Of a stretch of DNA of 64,000 nt, positions 36,930 to 48,500 are shown one piece after another. The notes under the pieces were generated by a model. The model saw nothing but the letters and a program-made list of their open reading frames with translations. It was not told the origin of the DNA and did not search any database. The position numbers and the translations under genes are program-made. Source of the stretch: Plumapathes pennacea. Lineage: Eukaryota; Cnidaria; Anthozoa; Antipatharia; Myriopathidae. Each line of letters starts with the position of its first letter. Positions within the stretch are counted from its first letter, which is position 1. The DNA is taken from positions 19,331,069 to 19,395,068 of the forward strand of contig OZ038463.1 of assembly GCA_964036295.1 (NCBI GenBank), given 5' to 3'.

Positions 36930-37812
36930 AGGTGTTGAACTAGGAAAATTTTATCCGGCCCGAACTCGATCGATTCATTCAATTTCTTAGCAACTTCCAC
37001 CCTGCTCTCTAATTCACCTGGGAAATTTCCAATTCAAGCGTCACTTTTCTTGACATCAACGTTTCGATCCAAAACAACCGTTTGCCCACCATCGTCCACT
37101 ACACAAACCCATTGATTCGCGAAGCTATTTGCTTCACTCCCCGTCTCATCCGCCTCATGTAAAAAAACTCAATTCCTTATTCCCATTTCTCCAACTACGC
37201 CAGCTCTGCAGTGACGACACCGATTTCTCGACCGAAACCAACGAAATGCGCAATTTTTTCATCGAACGCGACTATCCCAACTTTGTCGTAACCCATGCAC
37301 TGGAACGCGTTTATAACATCAGCCGAGAGACTGCCCTTAAGCCGTCTGAATCTAAGTCTGTCTCATTCAAACGAGAGAAGAGCCTGCGCAACCCCCTTGT
37401 CAAAGGCTCTTTACTCACAGACCGCGTACCTGGCACTTTTCATTGTTCTCGCAAGCGCTGCAGCACATGTCCATTCATCTCGAACACCATTTCTATTTCC
37501 GGCCCTAAAGGGTCCATCCAAATTTCCGATCATTTCGACTGTACTACCGCTAACCTGCTCTAAATCGGCGAGACTGGACGCAGTATAGAAGATCGTTTCC
37601 GTGAACACCTTTTGGATGTTAAAAACAACAGCAAGGATGTCTCCAAGCCAGTAGCTCAACATTTTAATCAACCAGGTCACTCTCACAACAATTTGACAAT
37701 TTTCGGCCTCTCCCTCCACCAAGGCACCACCGAATCCCGAAAATGCAAAGAACAGAGTCTGATTTGCAAGATTGGCACCTTGGCTCCCGCGGATATCAAC
37801 GAACGGATGTAA
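36930..37812 (+). pseudogene. Penelope-like retroelement fragment (RT end plus GIY-YIG region), decayed
   Basis: Remains of the C-terminal part of a Penelope-like element. Seen in order: FHPAL-stop-FTWEISNSSVTFLDI (end of the reverse transcriptase); SYLLHSPSHPPHVKK; the region up to CSTCPFI with its Cys-x2-Cys; then IGETGRSIEDRFREHL, PVAQHFNQPGHS and TTESRKCKEQSLICKIGTL, which are typical of the GIY-YIG endonuclease portion. Damage: a stop near 36990, a one-base frame change near 37108 (between the FLDI segment and the SYLLHSPSH segment) and an in-frame TAA at 37561. It ends with a stop at 37810. The catalytic RT core is absent, so it is a dead 5'-truncated copy lying between the two segmental-duplication copies. 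Confidence 0.85.
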
Positions 37813-37980
37813 ACCAAAAATTATTTATATCAAAAGTGGCGTCGATGGAGAACAGAGCTGTCCATTTCCCATTCTGTTATATTATGTTATATTATATCTC
37901 GCGGTTTGGTGGACTTTGTCTATTCGCTAAAGAAGGAATCGATTTTCTGATAAGAATTGATATAACCAATGGGACTCTTT

Positions 37981-40555
37981 CTGTTATCTGACCGATTTGA
38001 AGAGTAAGATTTTTTATTTTCACGCGTAAAATGTGATTTGAAAATCTCTCATACAAATCCTTATTAACCAATCGGCCGTGACGTCATCAGATCGTGAGGG
38101 CCGCCTGTGGTTGATGGCGACAAATATTCGAATATTACCGCTTCATAGGCCTTGTCTACTATGGACCGCTCGATTGCCTCAAGGATACCAATGACATGAC
38201 CTCTGACGGCGGCCTCGTGGTTTGATTTGTTAATCTAGTGTTCTTCCAGCTTCCCATGAATTTAGATGAGGATATATTACACTGGAACAGGTTGAAGGGC
38301 CTGGCACTCAGGTTAACTGGTCAGCGGTTACTCATAACAAAGCTTCTGTCAAAGTAGGCATCGTTGAGGGGTTTCCATTTTAGCTAACTGCTTGTGTACT
38401 AGCTTTCCAGTGTAAGTCTTTGGTAGTAGTTAGTGCTGTGGTTGATACATTAAGCAGAGTCCTATATTTAATGTCGTGTTCAGGCTGTCGGTGATGTTCG
38501 TAAATGTGATTTCTGATGTCGCCGTTTCTGGTAGCTCGTTAATGTTGTGTTCAATGAGGCCCGTTTCAAACACCGAACTTCACATGCGTCGAATACAATG
38601 CAAATTAATGAGCAAAATCTATTGTTTCAGCTAATTTACATTGTCAACGTATGCGATGTTCGACGTTTGAAACAGGCCGAAGTCTCGTATTCAGACTTTC
38701 ACTAAATGTAGGTGGCTTAGATTCGCAGTCAGTACAAGGTATTCTGTGTACTCTTTCCTGTCTATCGTAAGGTTTATCCTTTACGTTGGTCAGTAAGTCC
38801 CGTAGAGTCGTGATGGTGTTTGTGGTCTACCCGGATGTTGTAGACACGTACAGGCTAGCGTTATTTATACGTTGAGTCACAGGCTCTATATGCATTCGGA
38901 TAATCAAAAGTAAAAAGATGTTTAGTCAAAAACTGTAATATGTCATTGAGAATGAAATTAAAATTTTAATAAGGTGTAATCCCAATGTATGAAAAAATTG
39001 GCTAATTTTTAAATTATTGGTGGATTTGATCGTCCGGGTTAGTTTGGTTTCCAGAAATGCTCCAGAAAGGCTGTTGTTGGTGACTGACGTTTCTACTCCC
39101 TGAGGGGAAGTCAACTTCAGAGTCAAGCAAAGAAGAAGAAGTCACAAAAACGTCCAGTGACCATGACCACACTACCCCACATCAGAGGCAATGAGATTTT
39201 ATTTTCCATGACACGCTTCACTTTTTAACTGACTTGATATTTATTTCAATCTGTTGATTATTCGACTATGCGAATCAGTGTCCTAACTATGATGATATAA
39301 TTTCCCCATTAGAACCTGTGACTCAACATAAAATAAATAAACTAGCTAGCTTTTTCCGTACGACTAGGAATTTATATTCCATAACACATTTCAGTTTTTA
39401 ACTGAACATTTCATTTTTGTTAATTATTCGAGTGCGAATGGCAGTGACTTTTATGGGATTTATTAACTTCTCCATTTGTTACTCTAAAATTGAAAGCTAC
39501 CCAGTCTTTTCTTTTTGTCCGCTGGGATGTCGATTACTTGAATGCGAATACTCTGACTATGAGATACGTGACTGAATGTAACTTCTCAATATTAGAGTTT
39601 GTGACCAATCAACCGTGTTCATACTGAGAAAGTGCAATATGGTATTTCTATAGAGTTTGTGTCATTAGGTCGTAACTTGCTCATATTCCTTGCTAGATAT
39701 TCGGAAGGTAAGGGTTGCACTAAAACTCAATTCATTAGATTATCAATAGATATAGATTATACATTTATTCACAATCAGGCGCATTTCGTAAGGCGCACAC
39801 TTCTGGTTGGTCACCAGACGATGAAACGTGACAGACAGAGACAGACACTTTTTACTTGCGAACTATTCCAGAAGCAAATTACACTTTCAGTTATTTAAAA
39901 TGTACAAGTCATTTTCTCCGAGCGATACTGCTATATCTGAGACAAGAAACGTGAATTGGCATCAGTTCTAGTCTGTTCACCTGCTTAGTCTTGACAAGTT
40001 ATGCCGGTAATTTAAATTTTTTGTATTATTATTATAGTCGGTTAGATCCTGTGAGAATCCCCACGTAGTGGTTACAACTTCGCGCGGACAAGCGGACAAG
40101 TTCATTTCTCTACGAACCTCACAAATTGAAAGATCGCTTCTTTTTACTGATGACACGCGAGTGACTTTGCTGACCGCAAACCACAAGTAAACAGCAGACT
40201 AGGAGGAAGAAAATGATGTGTCATCAAAATGATGTGTCATCAAAATACTCTGCTTTATACCAACAGAACCGTGTTAGCCGCCACCATCACCGCGTCATTC
40301 AGTTAAATTGGACTGATTTCTGCCGTTCAGGAGGCTGAGGATATAGTGCCGCTTGGGTAATTATAATTTATGTGTTTTAACTTTCCAGGTGTTGGCCCTG
40401 TATCTACTTGTCCGCTATATGAAACCAAACTGGTTGATTTGTCTGCATGCATGAAAATCCTGCGCGATTTGGGGGAATGCTGATTTCAGTATAGACTGCG
40501 AAGTATAAAAACGGTGATTGACTTACTTTTTCAACTCTTTTCTAATATACTAGAA
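37981..40555. repeat. Segmental duplication, copy 2, left part
   Basis: Collinear with 32721-35690 in direct orientation, with an offset of about 5.26 kb at the left end. Carries small indels and lacks the ~430 bp at 34585-35015 of copy 1. Breaks off within TTTTCTAATATA, where unrelated DNA begins. Confidence 0.85.
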
Positions 40556-41315
40556 ATACGATAATCGCATATACCCCCTCATTCTGCCATTGATGGGACT
40601 TTTACTTTGGTAACTCCCAACAAGAGTAGCCTTTGTTTTACCGAAATGTTGACTCAATCTTTTCTTCAAACTCAAGTGCTACACGCAAAGGAAGGAGAAA
40701 AAGAATGGTGTGTGTTATACTTTTGCGTTGAAAAAAGAATCGATTGCGTGAAGAAGTACGTATTTCCCACGGTCGGCACGTCAAATTAATTCATACAGTC
40801 TGCCAAGCACGTTCTCAAAATTTAATACTCAAAGTTTGAAGTTGGTCGGCCGTCGTAGTACGGGAAAAAAGGAACACTGATTTTCCAATTTTGAATTCAT
40901 AGGCAGTACAATTAAATAGGCTTCCTGTGCGATTTGTTTTTACTCTGGAATGCATGCACCAGACTCAGGCATGCATATTTAATAGGCTCGAATTGTTTTG
41001 TATGTGAACCCACTCAAAACAGCAAGATTTCTCCCAGAATCAAAGCAAAACTTGAACAGTTTACTTCAAATTATACACGGGCTTCAGACCCAGTAATACT
41101 TCTAAGGGCTTGTGAACGATTCTCGCTGCAATCACCGCGTGTCAGATTACAGAAAAATAAGACATCTGACTAAATCATTCAAGACTCCAAGTTCCGATTG
41201 CTCTGAGCGAATACGGTAGCCGAAACTGGCGACAGAAGCGTAGTAAAACAATACTTCGAGGGAAAATGATCAGCATACAGATTTTAATACATTCTTGAAG
41301 TGATCAAGTTACAAG

Positions 41316-43837
41316 CTATACGGGATAGAATATATTTGTCACGGTGATTGTTCGATTTCCACTGACTAACCTTTGCTGCTTGTTCTTTCTAAATAAGTAT
41401 CTGAGTTTAACACAAAACGGCGTCTGAAGCTCCCGATTTGCTTTCAAGCGCTGTTCCCTTTGCGGAGTTGTCTGTGTTACCCGCTTCTGTTCATGTCGCT
41501 TTTGGTCGGCATTCATGCGCTGTTGTCTTTGCGGGGTCTTTTCTTCGGCCCGCTTTTTCTCCTGTAGGTCCCGATTCGCTTTCAAGCGCTGTTCTTTTTG
41601 CGGAGTTGTCTGTGTTGCCCGCTTCTGTTCATGTCGCTTTTGGTCGGCATTCATGCGCTGTTGTCTTTGCGGAGTCTTCTCTTCGCCCCGCTTTTTCTCC
41701 TGAAGTTTCCGATTTGCTTTCAAGCGCTGTTCTCTTTGCGGAGTTGTCTGCGGTCCGTGGGTCTTCCGTCCATTCAATTTTCGTATAAATTACAAAATCA
41801 AAAATTGAATATTGAAGTTTCCAATTTTCATATTTTATTGTTTATGCGGCAATGAAAATTAGAAATTCCTCTTGGACTTTGCATCGATGTATATTTTCAA
41901 CAATCCAAAATTGAATTTAGTTTTTCCGATTTCTCCTTTCCGATGTGTTCGAAATCAGAAATCTAACCACCAGTTTCCCTTTTCCATCCGTTGAAAAGCG
42001 ACAAATATTCGTATGATTCGAACGGGAGATCAATTTTCAATTTTCGTACAAACGAAAATTGAAACATCGAATTTTGACAAAATATCCCGAGGGGGAGGGT
42101 ATGGCTAGTCTGTTTTGGCTGCTAGTTTCCCGAGTGTGTGAGGGTACTTGGCTCTTCGTTTGTCAAGGGGAGGGGACACGGGATTTTCTGGACTACTCTT
42201 AGCCGAAAATGGCGGCGTGCAAGAGGTTTATTTTGTAAAGACGACAAATTGATGTGCGATTGCCTGAGTCAACAAAGTGTGGTAACGGCTGTGGAATGGA
42301 AACGCCGAAGATTAGGCGCCGATGTGGGCTAAGAGACCGAACTCGTGCAGTTTATTTCACCTTGCTAGCTATTGGGTTTTTCTTTCTTCGTGTCTGACAG
42401 CATTAAACAAAACATTATCATTAGCTCTCGGAAAATCAAGGAGGCTGTTCGCAGCAAAACAATACAAAACGAACGAGCGACGGCCGCAGCGGCACAACAA
42501 CAAAAGGATGGGCAAAACAATATTTCGTGTGTCGTAATAGGCAATTGACTACAAGACGTGAACTGAAAACTTGAACAATTTATTTACCAAATATGTCGGT
42601 TCAGATTAATTTTCGGACACTTTCGCCAGTATCCTGTTGGCAGTTGCCTTCCTGTTTACAGATCTAGAAAGAGATATGCATCTAGATTACAATTAAATGG
42701 AAAGAGAGTCTGCTCTATCATACTTGGTAAATATATTGTTCCAGTTTTCAGTTCACGTCTTCTAGTCAATTGCCTATTACGACACACGAAAGATTACCCA
42801 CTGTAACAAATGTGTTTTGCCTATCCTTTTGTTGTTGCCGCTGCAGTCGTCTCTCGTTCGTTTTGCCTTGTTTTGCTGCGAACAGCCTCCTTGATTTTCC
42901 GAGAGCTAACGATGATGTTTTGTTTAATGCTGTCAGGAACAAAGAAAGAAAAACCCAGTAGCTAGCAAGGTGTATTAAACTGCACGAGTTCGGTCTCTTC
43001 GTTCGGCGGCCATATTTAGCCCACATCGGCGCCTAATCTTCGGCGTTTCCATTCCACAATCATTACCACACTTTGTAGACTCAGGCAATCGCACATCAAT
43101 TCGTCGTCTTTACAAAATAAACCTCTTGCGCGCCGCCATTTTCGGGCTAAGAGTGGTCCAAAAAATCCCGTGTCCCCTTGACAAACGAAGAGCCAAGTAG
43201 CAGCCGAAACAGACTAGCCATACCCTTCCCCTCGGGAAATTTTGTCAAAATTCGATGTTTCAATTTTTGTATGTACGAAAATTGAAAATTGATCTCCCGT
43301 TCGAATCATACGAAGTATGTGTCCAATTTTGTCGCTTTTCAGCGGATGGAAAAGGGAAACTGGTGGTTAGATTTCTGATTTTCGAACACACTAGAAAGGA
43401 GAAATCGGAAAACTAAATTCAATTTTGGATTGTTGAAAATATACATCGATGCAAAGTCCAAGAGGAAATTCTAATTTTCATTGCCGCATAAACGATAAAA
43501 TATGAAAATTGGAAACTTCAATATTCAATTTTTGAATTGTAATTTATACGAAAATTGAATGGACGGAAGACCCACGGACCGTCTGCGTTACCCGCTTCTG
43601 TTCATGTCGCTTTCGATCGGCATTCATGCGCTGTTTTCTTTGCGGAGTCGTTTCTTCGGCACGCTTCTGTTTATGATGCTGTCGATCATAACAGGATTGT
43701 CGCCTTTTCTCGAGACGAATTTGGCGTTGTTCGCTCGTTTCACGATTTCGCCTTGCTCGTGCCTGTTCCCTTCTCATTTGAAGACGAGCTTCGCGAGACT
43801 GTTGTGTTTCAAGTTTTTCAGTTTTTAAGTTTTCCAT
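41316..43837 (-). pseudogene. Highly charged repeat ORF, split by fold-back element
   Basis: The N-terminal piece starts at the ATG at 43837 (MENLKTEKLETQQSREARLQ and on to RKRHEQKRVTQT) and runs into the fold-back element at about 43582. The downstream piece resumes at 41750 and ends with a stop at 41316. The protein is built of alternating 23-residue units of the types TPQREQRLKANR and TPQRQQRMNADQKRHEQKR, giving a 46-residue (138-bp) repeat, rich in Arg, Gln, Lys and Glu and probably helical. Similar Arg/Glu-rich repeats precede the Helitron_like_N domain in some Helitron proteins, but no replication or helicase domain is visible here. The family assignment is therefore a guess. Confidence 0.5.
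41751..43581. mobile_element. Fold-back transposon, ~850-bp inverted arms, 4-bp target duplication
   Basis: Ends CGGTCCGTGGGTCTTCCGTC and its exact inverse GACGGAAGACCCACGGACCG. The arms (about 41751-42596 and 42718-43581) are inverted copies with scattered mismatches and indels, leaving a centre of only about 120 bp. Flanked on both sides by TCTG (41747-41750 and 43582-43585). Uninterrupted copies of the host repeat read GTTGTCTGTGTTACCC, so the TCTG is a real duplication of target sequence. Each arm holds a mirrored ~70-codon ORF (42322-42537 plus; 42766-43026 minus). No transposase domain is recognised, so it is presumably non-autonomous. Confidence 0.85.
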
Positions 43838-44217
43838 TTTCGTGAACGTAGCTACGATATATTGTTGCTTCGTTCAAATCTAAATGCTTCGTTCAAGTCT
43901 AATTTCTCTGTTAATCCGAGTAAAACAACAGGGCACACGTGATCGATCCGGCCTTTGTTATTGGTTAGCGGGGTAACCGCGCCTAAAGTCGTACGCCAGA
44001 CAGACTGACAGGCAGACGAACGTTAAATTTCGAGATGGCGACAGGCTTGGAGTCCCCAAGAAGGCGGTATAATATTACTGCATTAGTGTCGTGAGTATTT
44101 CCCTCACTTCGTTCGGGGAAAATAAAAGTTATATAACGAGCGCTCTGAGTGGTTCCCAACCGTGTTTGCATCAGGCTATGTAAACGGCGCGCGTTTTATA
44201 TTTCTTAAATGTAAAAA

Positions 44218-45050
44218 AGGTTCTTTGTTGTGACAATTGCTCGTATGACCTAATCTCCAGATATAGAACTCCTTTGAACCATGTTCAACTTTAAAAATAA
44301 AGTTAAATGCAACTTTTACAAACATAACTTGAAATTGGGAGCAAACAAGGGCATAGATGGTTTTTATGTGGCGCTATTTTAAGGTTCTTTCCGTACCAAC
44401 AGATTGCCGAACATAATATAACGAGTGTCTGCACCGAAAGCGTCATTCTGCAACTGAGAGAAACTCAGCAAGGATAAACCTCTGCGAAGGTGAGTATTTT
44501 ATTCATAGCATGAATAATATTTGACATGATATAATCTAAAAGCTTCTTCTCCGCATAATTATCAACATGTGTGAATGGCATGATTGGATGAACATCGACG
44601 ACAAAAACAGTAAGAAGCCTTGTGAAATCAAAATATACGTATCCTGCTCGTTTTGATCTATTACATAATTAAATATTGGCTTCTAAATTTGACTGAGTCT
44701 GCGACGACTACCACAAAAGGCTGAAGGGTAAAGATGCCGTTTGTGTGTCGTGCTGATAAATCGTGATAAATAGTATCAGGAGATTTTCCACTTCGCTGGG
44801 AAATTGCTGATCATCTTGAAACTATTTCGAGTTTGTGATCACTCAATAAAAAAATACTTGTACCGTATTTTCGTGAAGCAAGCTTTATTTCCTAGTCTTA
44901 GTTTTTGGTTATGGGCAAATGGCGAGTCCTATAATTACTAAAATTTAATTCAGCCAAATTCGTAGAAAGTGCAATCACGTATTCTTTTTAACAAATATAG
45001 GGTCTCGAACAGTTTGAACTCCTTTTATAGTCAGGGTCCTTGTTGCTACG
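44218..45050. repeat. Segmental duplication, copy 2, right part
   Basis: Collinear with about 35782-36629: TCTTTGTTGTGACAATTGCTCG, ACCTAATCTCCAGATATAGA, on to GGTCCTTGTTGCTACG at 45050. It forms the immediate upstream flank of the TPR-CHAT gene. Confidence 0.85.
44403..44489 (+). other. Exon-like 87-bp block, copy 2: candidate 5' UTR exon of TPR-CHAT gene
   Basis: Acceptor CCGTACCAACAG before and strong donor GAAG|GTGAGT after. The length matches copy 1. It lies about 1 kb upstream of the TPR-CHAT coding exon on the same strand, so splicing to the acceptor at 45463 would give a non-coding leader. Inference from splice signals only. Confidence 0.35.
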
Positions 45051-45114
45051 GGTGTTGATGCGGATTATCGATAAAGCGCATGCGCGACACGCCCAAAAAA
45101 GAGTTGGACTGCAA

Positions 45115-45342
45115 CAGTGATCAGACACACTTTATATAGACAGTGATCGGACATGTTTTATAGACAGAGATCGGACACGTTTTATAGACAGTGATCGGGC
45201 ACGTTTTATAAACAGTGATCGGACGCGTTCTATAGACAGTGATCGGACACGTTTTTTAGACAGTGATCTCACACGTTTTATAGACAGTGATCGGACACGT
45301 TTTATAAACAGTGATCGGGCACGTTTTATAGACCGTAATTAC
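45115..45342. repeat. 24-bp tandem repeat, about nine units
   Basis: Units of the form CAGTGATCGGACACGTTTTA plus TAGA are repeated head to tail with few changes. Located just upstream of the TPR-CHAT coding exon. There are no unique spacers, so it is a minisatellite. Confidence 0.9.
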
Positions 45343-45515
45343 CACTCATCGTTAATAGGAACACATATGTAAGTAGATCTCTTTCAATGTTCTTTTTATT
45401 GATTTGTAATTTTGTAGCCTAAAATGTAGTCTAAGTAGTTCTTTTGTTTCGTTTTTCGTTTAGTCTTTGATAAAGTAATCCGTCGTGTACCGTTTTGGCT
45501 ATTGAGTATCACAAA

Positions 45516-48500
45516 ATGCGCCCTACTATCGCAAAAAAGATTGAAGACAAACACGGAGAAGGAACAGCTTATGGCAATCTTGGTTCTTGCTATTACTCTC
45601 AAGGACAGTACGACAAGGCTATTGAGTATCACAAAAAGCGCCTTACTATCGCAAAAGAGATTGGAGACAAACAAGGACAAGGAACAGCTTATGGCAATCT
45701 TGGTTGTTCCTATGACTCTCTCGGCCAGTACGACAAGGCTATTGAGTATCACAAAATGGGCCTTACTATCGCAAAAGAGATTGGAGACGAACACCGAGAA
45801 GGAACAGCTTATGGCAATCTTGGTTCTTGCTATAAGTCTCTCGGCCAGTACGACAAGTCTATTGATTATCTGAAAATGGGTCTTACTGTCGCAAAAGAGA
45901 TTGGAGACAAAACCGGAGAAGGAACAGCTTACGGCAATCTTGGTTCTTGCTATTACTTTCTCGGCCAGTACGACAAGGCTATTGAGCATAACAAAATGGG
46001 CCTTACTATCGCAAAAGAGATTGGAGACAAAGACGGAGAAGGAACAGCTTATGGCAATCTCGGTTGTTGCTATGAGTCTATCGGCCAGTACGACAAGGCT
46101 ATTGAGTATCAGAAAATGGGCCTTACTATCGCAAAAGAGATTGGAGACAAACACCGAGAAGGAACAGCTTATGGCATTCTTGGTTCTTGCTATAAATCTC
46201 TCGGCCAGTACGACAAGGCTATTGATTATCAGAAAATGGGTCTTACTGTCGCAAAAGAGATTGGAGACAAAAACAGAGAAGGAACAGCTTATGGCAATCT
46301 TGGTTCTTGCTATTACTGCCTCGGCCAGTACGACAAGGCTATTGAGTATCACAAAATGGGCCTTACTATCGCAAAAGAGATTGGAGACAAAGACGGAGAA
46401 GGAACAGCTTATGGCAATCTTGGTTGTTGCTATTACTCTCTCGGCCAGTACGACAAAGCTATTGAGTATCAGAAAATGGGCCTTACTATCGCAAAAGAGA
46501 TTGGAGACAAACACCAAGAAGGAGCAGCTTATGGCAATCTTGGTTCTTGCTATAAATCTCTCGGCCAGTACGACAAGGCTATTGATTATCAGAAATTGGG
46601 TCTTACTGTCGCAAAAGAGATTGGAGACAAAAACAGAGAAGGAACAGCTTACGGCAAACTTGGTTCTTGCTATTACTCTCTCGGCCAGTACGACAAGGCT
46701 ATTGAGTATCAGAAAATGGGCCTTACTATCGCAAAAGAGATTGGAGACAAAGACGGAGAAGGAACAGCTTATGGCAATCTTGGTTCTTGCTACAAATCTC
46801 TCAGTCAGTACGACAAGGCTATTGAGAAAATGGGCCTTACTATCGCAAAAGAGATTGGAGACAAACACCAAGAAGGAACAGCTTATGGCAATCTTGGTTC
46901 TTGCTATAAATCTCTCGGCCAGTACGACAAGGCTATTGAGCATCACAAAATGGGCCTTACTATCGCAAAAGAGATTGGAGACAAAGACGGAGAAGGAACA
47001 GCTTATGGCAATCTTGGTTGTAGCTATTACTCTCTCGGCCAGTACGACAAGGCTATTAAGTATCAGAAAATGGGCCTTACTATCGCAAAAGAGATTGGAG
47101 ACAAACACCGAGAAGGAACAGCTTATGGCAATCTTGGTTCTTGCTATAAATCTCTCGGCCAGTACCACAAGGCTATTGATTATCAGAAAATGGGTCTTAC
47201 TGTCGCAAAAGAGATTGGAGACAAAAACAGAGAAGGAACAACTTATGGCAATCTTGGTTCTTGTTATTACTACCTCGGCCAGTACGACAAGGCTATTGAG
47301 TATCACAAAATGGGCCTTACTATCGCAAAAGAGATTGGAGACAAAGACGGAGAAGGAACAGCTTATGGCAATCTTGGTTGTTGCTATTACTCTCTCGGCC
47401 AGTACGACAAAGCTATTGAGTATCAGAAAATGGGCCTTACTATCGCAAAAGAGATTGGAGACAAACACCAAGAAGGAGCAGCTTATGGCAATCTTGGTTC
47501 TTGCTATAAATCTCTCGGCCAGTACGACAAGGCTATTGATTATCAGAAAATGGGTCTTACTGTCGCAAAAGAGATTGGAGACAAAAACAGAGAAGGAACA
47601 GCTTACGGCAATCTTGGTTCTTGCTATTACTCTCTCGGCCAGTACGACAAGGCTATTGAGTATCAGAAAATGGGCCTTACTATCGCAAAAGAGATTGGAG
47701 ACAAAGGCGGAGAAGGAACAGCTTATGGCAATCTTGGTTCTTGCTACAAATCTCTCAGTCAGTACGACAAGGCTATTGAGTATCAGAAAATGGGCCTTAC
47801 TATCGCAAAAGAGATTGGAGACAAACACCAAGAAGGAACAGCTTATGGCAATCTTGGTTCTTGCTATAAATCTCTCGGCCAGTACGACAAGGCTATTGAG
47901 CATCACAAAATGGGCCTTACTATCGCAAAAGAGATTGGAGACAAAGACGGAGAAGGATCAGCTAATGGCAATCTTGGTTGTTGCTATTACTCTCTCGGCC
48001 AGTACGACAAGGCTATTGAGTGTCAGAAAATGGGCCTTACTATCGCAAAAGAGATTGGAGACAAACACGGAGAAGGAACAGCTTATGGCAATCTTGGTTC
48101 TTGCTATAAATCTCTCAGCCAGTACGACAAGGCTATTGAGTATCAGAAAATGGGCCTTACTATCGTAAAAGAGATTGGAAACAAACACGGAGAAGGAACA
48201 GCTTATGGCAATCTTGGTTGTTGCTATTACTTTCTCGGCCAGTACGACAAGGCTATTGAGCATCACAAAATGGGCCTCACTATCGCAAAAGAGATTGGAG
48301 ACAAACACGGAGAAGGAACAGCTTATGGCAATCTTGGTTGTTGCTGTTACTCTCTCGGCCAGTACGACAAGGCTATTGAGTATTACAATATGGGCCTTAC
48401 TATTGCAAAAGAGATTGGAGACAAAGACGGAGAAGGAATATCTTATGCCAATCTTGGTTGTTGCTATGACTCTCTCGGCCAGTACGACAAGTCTATTGAG

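Larger units (their letters stand above)
40556..44217. other. ~3.66-kb unrelated DNA splitting duplication copy 2
   Basis: No homology to copy 1. Contains a charged-repeat ORF on the minus strand interrupted by a large fold-back element. About 95 bp of copy 1 has no counterpart here, so the junction is an insertion with a small deletion or a more complex event. Short ORFs at 40607-40789 and 40934-41173 are not recognised. Confidence 0.7.

Noticed and set aside
41438..41788. Plus-strand ORFs opposite the charged-repeat protein
   Set aside because: Complement of the 138-bp repeat; the minus frame has the more protein-like, internally repeated charged composition.
45115..45342. Possible CRISPR-like array
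   Set aside because: The 24-bp units are contiguous with no unique spacers, and the genome is eukaryotic.
45396..47906. 836-codon antisense ORF across the TPR array
   Set aside because: It is the complement of a stop-free 120-bp unit repeated many times; the TPR frame gives a recognisable domain and ends in a CHAT domain, the antisense frame gives neither.
45901..48168. 755-codon ORF in a shifted sense frame
   Set aside because: Shadow of the TPR units; ends within the array and has no downstream domain.
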